Positions 48,901 through 56,390 of a stretch of 64,000 nt of DNA are shown here, one piece after another. Source of the DNA: Candidatus Denitrolinea symbiosum (GTDB lineage: Bacteria; Chloroflexota; Anaerolineae; Anaerolineales; Villigracilaceae); NCBI GenBank assembly GCA_017312345.1, contig BLAA01000001.1, positions 2,728,001 through 2,792,000 of the forward strand. Reading direction: 5' to 3'. The notes beneath the pieces were generated by a model, which searched no databases, had not been told where the DNA came from, and saw only the letters and a program-made list of their open reading frames with translations. The stretch's first letter is position 1. Each line of letters starts with the position of its first letter. The position numbers and the translations under genes were made by a program.

Positions 48901-51823
48901 GGAGGGTCCCCTGCTCGTCCTTTTGCTGGACGCTGTTCCACTCGCGGCGGACGATGTCCACGCTCACTTCCTGACCCGCGACGGGCTTCGACTCCCAGTC
49001 CAGCACGACCAGGTCGAACACGGACGGGAGATTCTCGATCCCGACGTAACTCTGCGCGCGGATCCCCGCGTAGACCAGGCTGGGGTGCACGTGGACGCTG
49101 GCCTGCCCGCTGACGAGGTTGCCCGACACATCCGTCACGTTGGCGGAGAAGGTCACGTCGCTGCCGTTGGGATATTTGCCGAGCGCGGAGGTCTCCGTCA
49201 GTTCGAGATGGCCGTTCGCGTCGAGCGTGGACTTGCCCTCCTTCAACAGCGTCGTCGGCGGGACGGGATTCGCCTCGTAGGAGTCGTAGTCGTAATCGGA
49301 GAAGGAGAAGGTCGAATAGAGGGGAATCGGGACGAAGTCCGCGGAGGAGGCGGAGAGGAACCAGTCCACGTCCGCGCCGCCGACGAATCCGCCCGAATAG
49401 TAGGACGCGTCCAAAGTCACCGTGTAGGCGTCGCCCGCGAGGATGTCGGTCGCGTTGGAGGCTGCCTTCACCTGGAATTCAGGCTTGCGGTATTCGGCCA
49501 CGCGGAAGAAACTATAGGCGAAGGGACTCTCGTCGCTCTTTGCAAATCGGACGCTGATGTAGTACGAACCGAGGGAGACGTCTTTGCCCAGATGGAAGGC
49601 CTCCGCGAACGTGCCCATGTCATTGAGGGAAAGTTCTTTCTCGTAGACGACCTCGCCTTCGAAGTCAATCGTGACGTAAACCGACTTGCGCTCCATCAAA
49701 CTGTAGTGCAGGTCGTCGTTCTGGCGGACGATGCCTTTGATAAACACGTCCTGCCCGGGGCGGTAGATGGGGCGCTCGGTATAGACGTAGGCAAAGGGCT
49801 GGTTGGGTGGAGTCCAGTAATTTTCGTAGATTCCGAAATTGCCGGGCGAAATGCCGCTCCCCCAGGACTGCGCGGCAAACGCCAGGCGGGATTTGTCCTC
49901 GGTGCGCGCGTAGTACGGCTCGGACAGGTTGGCGGCGTAGGCCAGCCCGTCCTTGTCGGTGGTCGCCTTGCCGAGCTGCTTCCCGTCCATGTTGTAGAAG
50001 ACGACGCCCACATTGCCGACGGGCGCGCCCGTATCGAGGTCCGTCAGCCAGACGAGCGATTCGCTGTCGGTGGTCTTGAACGTCATGTTGTCGGTGGCGA
50101 CGACGACCGCCGCGCCTTGCAGGAAATTGCCGTCGTAATCGAAAGGTTCGGCCTTCACGCCGATAAAGTAGTAGCCGGGCGCGAGGGGTTTGCCGCTGGC
50201 GTCTTCCAGTTTAAATTCGGCCTGACGCGAGTCGTTTTGCGGCACGTCCAGGTCGGGCTTCCAGGTCTTAATGGGATCGCCCTGCGGCTTGAAGTTGCCG
50301 GGGTCAATGCTTCCGTGCTGGAAGGCGATGAAGTTTTCGGGCGCAATCGAATAGATGGAAAGTTCCGCCGAGGCGAGGTTGGTGTATTCGAAAAAGAAAC
50401 CCCGGTCGCCGCCCACGCGATAGACCAGCGTCTGCGGGATGACAAGATAGGCGCTTGGATATCTTGCGCTCGTCTTGAAGTCCCACGAAAATTCCGCGCC
50501 AATGGCATTGCCGTATAGGTCCGCCGCGCCGGGCGACACACGCACCACGTAATCGGTGGACGGCTCCAGCCCGACGAGGTTCAACGACCAGTCGTATTCG
50601 TTATAGTACATCCGCACATCGGCCTTTGGCTTGGGCGCAATGACGACGCGGTCTTTGAGCGTGTCGAAGTCCATCGGCGAACTGAACTTGATCGAGAACC
50701 ACGGGTCAAAGTAATCCTGCGTGGAATTCGGCGCGGGCGTCACTTTTTCGACGCGCGGCAGTCCCAGTGTTGAGAAGCGGAACGCGAGGCCGTCCGCCAG
50801 CGGGCTGCCGTCCTGCGCGAGCGCCGTCTGCGCCAGGCCGAGTTCGTAATAACCAGAAAGGCGGTACAAGCCGACGGGCGCGATCGTCAACGCGGTGGAA
50901 TCTTCGTTCCATTTCAGGGTGACTGGGAAGGCCTTGCCCGTGTCGCGTTCCTTCAACGTCAAAGCCGCGTCGGTGGATTTCTCGTCCATCGGCTGCCGGA
51001 ACGTGATCATGAACGCCTGGTCGAGCAGGACGTTCTCGATGTCCATCTCCGGGTTGGTCTCGCCGTTGACGAGCGAGAGCGTGTCGACGCGCGGGGCGCG
51101 GGTGACGAACTTCCAGACGTAGGACTCGCCGAGCGACATCCCAAGCGTGTCCTTCAACCCCGCGTCCACGCTGACCATATAACTGACGCCGCTGCCGAGG
51201 AGTTTCTCCGGCTGGAAAACGTACACCGACGAGCTGACCCACTCGCCCGTCCCCTTGACCTCGGGCTGGATGGTGAGCGGCTGGGGAAGTTGCGACTGCT
51301 CCTCGGCGACCGTCATCGGGACGATGGGGCGGTTGAAGATGACCGTGATGGTGGAGGCGAGGTCCACGTCCTCGGCGTCGGGCGCGGGAAAGACCTGTCC
51401 GACTTCGAGGGATTCGACCGTCTGGAATTCGGCGCGGAGCGTCTCGGTCAACGCGGCGCCGTCGGCGTCTTTCGCGGACGTCGAAACGGCCGCGACGTAC
51501 TTCGAAGCGGGATCCAGCGTCTCGACCGGGGTGAAGCGGAGGGTGCGCGCGTCGGGCCAGGAGACCGTCCCCGCGACTTTGTTTCCGTCCGCGTCGGTCA
51601 GGGTGAAAGCGGATCCGGTCGAGGCCGGGTCCATGGGGCGGTCGAAGACCAGGTCCATGGGCGCGTCGAGCGCGAGACGTTCCTCCACAGCGGGAGTTTG
51701 TCCCGCCAGTTGAGACGCCCGGCTGACCGTCGGGACGACCGGCGGCTGAAGCGTGGGCGCGGCTTTCCCGCAGGAGGTCAGGACGAAGACAACGAGGAGG
51801 AGAGAAGCGATGATTTTTTTCAT
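45920..51823 (-). CDS. Alpha-2-macroglobulin-family lipoprotein without thioester cysteine
   Basis: A 1967-residue surface lipoprotein with signal LLLVVFVLTSCG. Two or three Big_5-type Ig domains come first (about 35-420; repeated FDRPMDPAS, FNRPIVPMT, FRQPMDEKS motifs). MG and bait-region domains of the bacterial A2M type follow, with the start of the central A2M domain near 1240 (TDKNGKATVTVTLPENLTVW), and an alpha/alpha-barrel TED (near 1480-1760; NYDGGWSWWGG). At the thioester site the usual GCxEQ is GMEQ-like, with Gly1487 in the cysteine position, so covalent trapping is not expected. Bacterial A2Ms are thought to protect the envelope from proteases. It has a consensus promoter. Confidence 0.9.
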   Translation of the reverse strand: MKKIIASLLLVVFVLTSCGKAAPTLQPPVVPTVSRASQLAGQTPAVEERLALDAPMDLVFDRPMDPASTGSAFTLTDADGNKVAGTVSWPDARTLRFTPVETLDPASKYVAAVSTSAKDADGAALTETLRAEFQTVESLEVGQVFPAPDAEDVDLASTITVIFNRPIVPMTVAEEQSQLPQPLTIQPEVKGTGEWVSSSVYVFQPEKLLGSGVSYMVSVDAGLKDTLGMSLGESYVWKFVTRAPRVDTLSLVNGETNPEMDIENVLLDQAFMITFRQPMDEKSTDAALTLKERDTGKAFPVTLKWNEDSTALTIAPVGLYRLSGYYELGLAQTALAQDGSPLADGLAFRFSTLGLPRVEKVTPAPNSTQDYFDPWFSIKFSSPMDFDTLKDRVVIAPKPKADVRMYYNEYDWSLNLVGLEPSTDYVVRVSPGAADLYGNAIGAEFSWDFKTSARYPSAYLVIPQTLVYRVGGDRGFFFEYTNLASAELSIYSIAPENFIAFQHGSIDPGNFKPQGDPIKTWKPDLDVPQNDSRQAEFKLEDASGKPLAPGYYFIGVKAEPFDYDGNFLQGAAVVVATDNMTFKTTDSESLVWLTDLDTGAPVGNVGVVFYNMDGKQLGKATTDKDGLAYAANLSEPYYARTEDKSRLAFAAQSWGSGISPGNFGIYENYWTPPNQPFAYVYTERPIYRPGQDVFIKGIVRQNDDLHYSLMERKSVYVTIDFEGEVVYEKELSLNDMGTFAEAFHLGKDVSLGSYYISVRFAKSDESPFAYSFFRVAEYRKPEFQVKAASNATDILAGDAYTVTLDASYYSGGFVGGADVDWFLSASSADFVPIPLYSTFSFSDYDYDSYEANPVPPTTLLKEGKSTLDANGHLELTETSALGKYPNGSDVTFSANVTDVSGNLVSGQASVHVHPSLVYAGIRAQSYVGIENLPSVFDLVVLDWESKPVAGQEVSVDIVRREWNSVQQKDEQGTLRWVTTVEDIPVEKDLKATTDKDGAARISFTPATGGVYKAIVHVTDKKGNQQQSSQFIWVAGREYIPWQQTNDRSFKLVADKGSYSVGDTAKLLIAQPFEGEHYALVTLERGHIYKQEVVKLSGNSTVYELPITKDMAPVEYVSVVVVKGADAKSAPDFKVGMTRLDVDLNQQTLDVEIQPDKTSAGPGDKVTYTVTVKDYAGKPAQAEVSLALVDKAVLALAPSNSAPILEAFYPERGLSVSTALGIVLSADDFNANYRASIATGEGMGSGGGGKGEGDLGVMTVRQDFRDTAFYEAQVQTDKNGKATVTVTLPENLTVWQMKARAVTADSMVGEAVNEIVSSKPLLVNVQAPRFFIVNDSARVGASVHNNTKEPLEVEVTLEAQGVEIQSEAAQSVAVPAGQQKYVTWDVKVNGDAARVDLTVSAKGGQYSDAAKPALGALEGQGIPVYTFHVTESVGTSGALREAGSVTEAVQLPTTIPYKSASVNVELSPSLAASMVGGLNYLEDFEYLGMEQTVSRFLPNVAGLRALELAGQPSVELHSKLDGQVSVALQRIYSKQNYDGGWSWWGGEKSDAQTTAYVLLGLIEARQAGYKIDENIFDNGVSYLLENLPKLDRNDAQWQYNRQAFIVYVLARVDKTPSTAADFLYGNRSRLGNYGRAYLAQALFLEKETASVKTLMSDLTSAAVLSAAGAHWEETETDFWNWNTDLRSTAIVLDAFIRINPDSPLTVDAVRWLMAHRRSDGWGSTQETAWTLLSLTDWLTYSKEFESNYSYAVGVNGKSLQQGQVTAENLTQPVAVSVPGESLSEQVNYLVIARGAGTGSLYYTAYLNAELPVNEVKALDRGIIVSRQYFTLDDARKPIASIQRGELVRVRVTIVAPAALHYVVVSDPLPAGLEAVDASLQTDAQVPDKYSVLDFARKGWGWWYFSHTELRDEKVVLSADYLPAGTYVFTYIARAGTAGTFNVIPTTAYELYFPDVYGRGDGTVFEVKP

Positions 51824-51840
51824 AGCGCACCTTTGCGGTC

Positions 51841-51869
51841 AGTATGCATTATTCTGGAACCAAAGTCAA
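51841..51869 (-). promoter_or_regulatory. Promoter of the A2M-like gene
   Basis: On the minus strand, TTGACT (51869-51864) and CATACT (51846-51841) lie 17 bases apart. AAAGGTG precedes the ATG at 51823. Confidence 0.65.
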
Positions 51870-51948
51870 GTTTCGGGTCTGGGCGATACGATGTATCAAC
51901 GAGGCAGGAGAAGAAAGAGTTCCAATCCAGCCGCCGGTTCTAAAATCG

Positions 51949-51973
51949 AGACCCGTTCGCGAAGAACGGGTCT
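51949..51973 (-). terminator. Hairpin after the DedA gene
   Basis: AGACCCGTTC (51949-51958) pairs with GAACGGGTCT (51964-51973). Read leftward it is followed by CGATTTTAG, a short T-run. Confidence 0.6.
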
Positions 51974-51996
51974 GCTGAAATCGTTGGGAACTTGTC

Positions 51997-52653
51997 CTAC
52001 TTGCCCGCTTCGGGAAGGGCGGCGCGCTTTTCGCGGCGCGCTTTCCACCATTCCACGCCGATCGGCACGAGCGAGACGAGGATGATAGCAACGATGACGA
52101 GTTCGAAATTGCGCTTCACAAAGGGGATGTTGCCAAAGACGTAGCCCAGAAAGGTGAAGATCGCCACCCAGACGATGCCGCCGATGACGTTCCAGCGGAA
52201 GAAGAAGCCGTAGGACATGCGTCCGATGCCGGCGACGAAGGGGGCGAAGGTGCGGACGATGGGGACGAAGCGGGCGAGGAAGATGGTCTTGCCGCCGTGT
52301 TTTTCAAAGAAGGCGTGGGTCTTATCGAGGTATTCGCGTTTGATCCACTTGATGTTGTAGGCGCGGTCGCCGAGGTAATGGCCGATCCAATAGTTGACAG
52401 AGTCGCCCAGCACGGCTGCGGTTGCCAGCAGGAAGAACAGCAGCCAGACGTTGAGCGAGCCGAGCGCGGCGAAGGTGCCAGCCGCGAAGATGAGCGAATC
52501 GCCGGGCAGGAAGGGGGTGACGACGAAGCCGGTCTCCATGAAGATGACGGCGAAGAGGATGGCGTACGTCCACACGCCGTAATCGGCGATGATCTGCGCG
52601 AGGTATACGTCGAGGTGGAGGAAGAAGTCAATCAGGAGTTTGATGGTATCCAT
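51997..52653 (-). CDS. DedA-family membrane protein
   Basis: A 218-residue polytopic membrane protein with the DedA (SNARE-associated) pattern: the acidic ETGFVVTPFLPGDSLIF segment (near 42), GDSVNYWIGHYLGDRA, and the arginine motif FLARFVPIVRTFAPFVAG (near 125). DedA proteins maintain the proton-motive force and many flip undecaprenyl phosphate or phosphatidylethanolamine. I chose the ATG at 52653; the longer reading frame would add residues with no membrane-protein character. Confidence 0.9.
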   Translation of the reverse strand: MDTIKLLIDFFLHLDVYLAQIIADYGVWTYAILFAVIFMETGFVVTPFLPGDSLIFAAGTFAALGSLNVWLLFFLLATAAVLGDSVNYWIGHYLGDRAYNIKWIKREYLDKTHAFFEKHGGKTIFLARFVPIVRTFAPFVAGIGRMSYGFFFRWNVIGGIVWVAIFTFLGYVFGNIPFVKRNFELVIVAIILVSLVPIGVEWWKARREKRAALPEAGK

Positions 52654-52789
52654 GTTTCTCTCTTTTTTTGATTTGGCGGGCGGATTATACCCAGTTTTCG
52701 GGAAAGTGTCGGCCGCGCGCAAACCAAGCGGTTAATAAACTGGCGGCGTCAATACAAAGTATCCATGAACAGGGGTTCGCCCCGAATGG

Positions 52790-52862
52790 TGAAAATTTGG
52801 AATCCAGAAGTTCTACTTCGGGAAAACCGCAAGTAGAACTTGCGGAATCCTTTTTATTCATA
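52790..52862 (-). repeat. 73-nt double-hairpin dispersed repeat, copy 2
   Basis: The inverse of 8475-8547 with about three differences over 73 bases, including a T for G in one hairpin arm. It lies between the DedA and ABC ATPase genes; the rest of that 240-base gap holds nothing recognisable. Confidence 0.8.
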
Positions 52863-52894
52863 GCCTTTGGCGTCTCGCAAACGATGAAAACCGC

Positions 52895-54202
52895 CTACGC
52901 AGCTTCTTTAACCAACCCGCCTTCCAGAGAGATCACCTCGCGGCCGTCGTCGTAGGAAATCAACTCCGCGTAGCGGCCCCAATCCACCGCCACGTCGATC
53001 TGTTTTTCGGCGTCGGCCGGAGGGAAGTCCAATTCCAGCGCGGTCTGGATCACATCCCATTGAAGTTCGTGTTTGTCCGCTTTGGTCAGAATGCTCAACA
53101 GCCAGTGGAAGAGCGGCAGGCGACGGATGCGCATGGCGAATATCTCCTTGCGCGCCAGGATCGAAGCGTCGGCAAAGGTCTGTCCAAGCGGGGTCAGTTG
53201 AATATCGCCCCTGTCCACGATGGCGAATCCGAGCAGTTCCACGGCTTCGGTGAGCAGGAGCAGGTGATCCGAATCCACTTTCAGTTCGGAGACGAACTGA
53301 TAAATGTCGGCGCGGTTGCCGGGTTTCTCAGCGAGAGTCTCCAGCAACCCGGCGATATTGGCCACCGGCACGTCCGGCAGGGAGCGCGTCCGCCCGGGCT
53401 CGCCCGGCGCGCTTCCAAGTTCAAGCGTTTCGGGCTGGGTCTGCCCGGCCAGGGTGGCGTAGACCAGGTCCACTTTAGCGAGGAACTCCGGCGATTTTCG
53501 CCGGCGGGGATACGGCAGGTCCACGGCGATGTCCGCGACGATGCGGCCCGGTTCCTTCTCCATGACGACGACGCGGTCGGCGAGCATGACCGCTTCTTCG
53601 ATGTTGTGCGTCACCATCAGGATGGCTTTGGTGGGAATCTGCCCGGTCGTCCACAGTTCGAGCAATTCGCCGCGCAGGGCTTCGGCGGAAAGGACGTCCA
53701 GCGCGGAAAACGGCTCGTCGAGGCAGAGCAGCTCCGGCTCGACGGCCATGGCGCGCGCAAACCCGACCTTCTGGCGCATCCCGCCCGAAAGTTCACGCGG
53801 GTAGGCGTTCTCGAACCCGTCCAGCCCCACTTTGTCGAGCAGGGCGACGGCGCGCTGGGAACGTTCCCCCGCGGGCAGGCCGCGCGCTTTGAGAGCCACT
53901 TCCACGTTTGCCTGAACGGTCAGCCACGGGAAGAGGGCGAAGGTTTGGAAGACAATCGTGGCGTGCGGATTAACTCCGCTGACCACGTTGTCGCGATAGA
54001 GGACAACGCCGGAGGAGGGTTTGTTCAACCCGGTAATGATGCGCAGCAATGTGCTTTTGCCGCATCCCGATGGGCCAACCAGGGCTACAAATTCGCCCTC
54101 GTGGATTGACAATTGGATATTCTGCACGGCTACGAAGCGCCGTTCGCCGCTGCCGTACATTTGGTTGACGCCGCGCACGTCCAACAGGGGTGAAACGCTC
54201 AT
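52895..54202 (-). CDS. ABC transporter ATP-binding protein with AAA-associated C-terminal domain (nitrate/sulfonate/bicarbonate type)
   Basis: A 435-residue protein. The N-terminal 255 residues are an ABC ATPase (Walker A GPSGCGKST, signature LSGGMRQK, Walker B LLCLDEPFSALD, H-loop THN) of the SsuB/TauB/NrtD family. The C-terminal 150 residues match the AAA-associated domain found on some of these ATPases (HELQWDVIQTALELDFP and WGRYAELISYD), of unknown function. It is the second gene of an operon with the fused permease, three bases apart. No substrate-binding protein gene is present, so the substrate cannot be named. Confidence 0.88.
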   Translation of the reverse strand: MSVSPLLDVRGVNQMYGSGERRFVAVQNIQLSIHEGEFVALVGPSGCGKSTLLRIITGLNKPSSGVVLYRDNVVSGVNPHATIVFQTFALFPWLTVQANVEVALKARGLPAGERSQRAVALLDKVGLDGFENAYPRELSGGMRQKVGFARAMAVEPELLCLDEPFSALDVLSAEALRGELLELWTTGQIPTKAILMVTHNIEEAVMLADRVVVMEKEPGRIVADIAVDLPYPRRRKSPEFLAKVDLVYATLAGQTQPETLELGSAPGEPGRTRSLPDVPVANIAGLLETLAEKPGNRADIYQFVSELKVDSDHLLLLTEAVELLGFAIVDRGDIQLTPLGQTFADASILARKEIFAMRIRRLPLFHWLLSILTKADKHELQWDVIQTALELDFPPADAEKQIDVAVDWGRYAELISYDDGREVISLEGGLVKEAA

Positions 54203-54205
54203 TTG

Positions 54206-55933
54206 CTACTCCATTCGGAAGCGCTCTTCCGCGACGCGGTAGAGCCGCCGCCAAAGCAGGCGGTTGATTAGAGCCACAGCCAGGATCATGGTCAGGGTGG
54301 AAGCCAGGAGAAGCGGATAATCGCCGTTGTGGGTGGCGGACGCGATGATCGCGCCGATCCCGCTGACCTGCATGGTCTTCCCGCCGAACTGAATGTATTC
54401 GGCCACGATACTGGCGTTCCACGCGCCGCCGCTGGCTGTGATCGCGCCGGTGATGATGAACGGGAAGAGCGAGGGAAGGATCATGGTCTTCCAGCGCTCC
54501 CAGCCTTTTATTCCCAGCAGGGCTGTGGTGTATTTTAAGTCCTGTGGGACGGCCGCGGCCCCGGCGATGATGTTGAACAGCAGGTACCATTGCGTGCCCA
54601 TCAGCATCAGCAGCACGGCCGCCAGATTCAGGCCGCCAGCCAGGGCGGCAAGCGCCGCCACAAGGACGGGAAAGAGCGCGGTGGCGGGCAGCGAGGCGAC
54701 CACTTGAACGATCGGTTGCAGCCAGGCCGCCGTGCGCGGGTTCGAGCCGATGGCGTAGCCGACGGGGATAGTCCATGCCAGCGCGACGACAAGCGAGATC
54801 AGCATGCGCGCTGTCGTCGCGAGAAGACCCCAGGCGATGTCCATCCACGCGCTGGCGGGCAGGGTCGCCATCCACGCGAAGGCCCGATAGCCGCCAAAGA
54901 GGAGGAGTCCCGCGCCGAGCAGCATGAAGATGGAAAGGCCGGCCCCCTTGCGCTGGCTTTGCGCGGCCGGCTCGTCCGCCGCAGGATAACGTTGAATCAG
55001 CCAGCCGTCGAAGCGCTCGACGAGCGGAGAGGCAATCCGCCTTTGAAACCAGCCCACCAGCGAGGCGTTACGCAGCAAGTCGTAAAACCAGGATGTGGGA
55101 GGGTTGTCACTTTCGACCATTTCGAGTTTGAAGCGGTCTGCCCATGCCAGCAGCGGCCGCCAGATCCACTGGTCCATGACGACGATGACAAGGACGAGAG
55201 TCGCCAGCCCCCATCCGATGGCCGGTAAATTATCTTGATAGGCCGCCGCTTGAAGGTAAGCCCCCAAACCGGGCAGGCGAAAGGACTCCTGACCAACGGT
55301 GAAGATTTCGGCCGCCATCAAAAAGAACCACCCGCCCGCCCAGGACATCATGCTGTTCCAGATCAGGGAAATGGCGCCGAAGGGCAGTTCCATTGTTTTG
55401 AAGCGCATCCACGGGGTCAGGCGAAAAATGGCGCTGGCTTCTCTCAGTTCTTTGGGAATCGTAGTGAGAGATTGATACCACGCGAAGGTCATGTTCCACG
55501 CCTGCGAGGTGAAGATCAGCACGACGGAGGTCAGTTCCGCCGCGAACCGCTGGGGCATGACCGCGCTCAGGCTGATCAACACGACGGGCAGGAATGAAAG
55601 GATGGGTACCGATTGCAGCACGTCCAGAAGCGGCATCAACACTTTTTCCGCCTGCCGGTCGTAGGCCGCCATGCGCCCGTACACCAGCGTAAAAGCCAGG
55701 GAAAGCAGGTACGCGATCAGCATACGACCCATCGAATACAGGGTGTAGACCGGCAGCGCGCCCGGCGAAAGCGAGATCTGTCCGGTCTCCGCCGACCCTG
55801 TAAAGAAGCGGTTCGCCAGAGTCAGCCCTCCATAAAACGCCACCGCGAGGCTGAGCAGCACAACCCCGTCCGCGAGGGTCGCCCGTCTTTGGGCGGGGAC
55901 GTTGACCTGAAATAATTCTTTTAGATCGCTCAT
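54206..55933 (-). CDS. Fused double ABC transporter permease (nitrate/sulfonate type)
   Basis: A 575-residue protein with two BPD_transp_1 permease units in one chain. The EAA-like loops are PKELREASAIFRLTPWMRFKTMELP (about 175) and PQDLKYTTALLGIKGWERWKTMILP (about 465). Such fusions occur with SsuB/TauB-like ATPases in Chloroflexota and other phyla. It lies upstream of the ATPase gene in the operon; a periplasmic binding protein must be encoded elsewhere. A GATAAT lies eight bases before the ATG with no Shine-Dalgarno. Confidence 0.88.
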   Translation of the reverse strand: MSDLKELFQVNVPAQRRATLADGVVLLSLAVAFYGGLTLANRFFTGSAETGQISLSPGALPVYTLYSMGRMLIAYLLSLAFTLVYGRMAAYDRQAEKVLMPLLDVLQSVPILSFLPVVLISLSAVMPQRFAAELTSVVLIFTSQAWNMTFAWYQSLTTIPKELREASAIFRLTPWMRFKTMELPFGAISLIWNSMMSWAGGWFFLMAAEIFTVGQESFRLPGLGAYLQAAAYQDNLPAIGWGLATLVLVIVVMDQWIWRPLLAWADRFKLEMVESDNPPTSWFYDLLRNASLVGWFQRRIASPLVERFDGWLIQRYPAADEPAAQSQRKGAGLSIFMLLGAGLLLFGGYRAFAWMATLPASAWMDIAWGLLATTARMLISLVVALAWTIPVGYAIGSNPRTAAWLQPIVQVVASLPATALFPVLVAALAALAGGLNLAAVLLMLMGTQWYLLFNIIAGAAAVPQDLKYTTALLGIKGWERWKTMILPSLFPFIITGAITASGGAWNASIVAEYIQFGGKTMQVSGIGAIIASATHNGDYPLLLASTLTMILAVALINRLLWRRLYRVAEERFRME

Positions 55934-55962
55934 GGACTTTGATTATCTCAACCTCGAGACGA

Positions 55963-56250
55963 TCAGCGATTTCCGCCGCCATCGTCCGTCTGCGGCGGCA
56001 GGTGGAGCAGCCAGTCCGTCAACGCGAGGAAGGCCAGCGCGCCGACGAGTTCCATTCCGAGATTGAACGGGCCGACCACGAAGAACTCCCAGCCGCGCCA
56101 AAGCCCGAACAAATGACCGGCCGCGAATCCCAGCGCGGACATGAAGAGGTACGCCAGCAGGCGCGACCAATCCCCGCCGCGAATGAGGTGGTAGAGCGCG
56201 CCGAGGCCGAGGGCGATCAGGAGAGCAAAGAGGAGGGATGGGATGGGCAT
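55963..56250 (-). CDS. Small membrane protein, unknown function
   Basis: A 95-residue protein with three hydrophobic helices (about 3-22, 31-50 and 58-80) and a short polar C-terminus. No family is recognised. It ends 29 bases before the ABC permease start and might be co-transcribed with it. The ATG has no Shine-Dalgarno and is preceded, after six bases, by a 7-nt repeat array. Confidence 0.6.
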   Translation of the reverse strand: MPIPSLLFALLIALGLGALYHLIRGGDWSRLLAYLFMSALGFAAGHLFGLWRGWEFFVVGPFNLGMELVGALAFLALTDWLLHLPPQTDDGGGNR

Positions 56251-56256
56251 TGGTGG

Positions 56257-56298
56257 TCAGTGTTCAGTGATCAGTGTTCGGTGTTCAGTGTTCAGTCG
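56257..56298 (-). repeat. Heptamer array (plus-strand consensus TCAGTGT), 6 units
   Basis: Six in-phase 7-nt units (the last degenerate) ending seven bases from the start codon of the small membrane protein gene. On the coding strand the consensus is ACACTGA in phase. Confidence 0.85.
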
Positions 56299-56390
56299 AC
56301 GCAGGCGTGGATTACGCGGAGACGAGAGATTTCACGGGTTCAAAAAATCCGTGAGATCTATCAAATCGGCGCAATCCGTGTACGAAAGAA

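Noticed and set aside
45920..51823. Frame change or gene split in the very long A2M-like gene
   Set aside because: One continuous frame of 1967 codons with the expected domain order from signal peptide to C-terminus.
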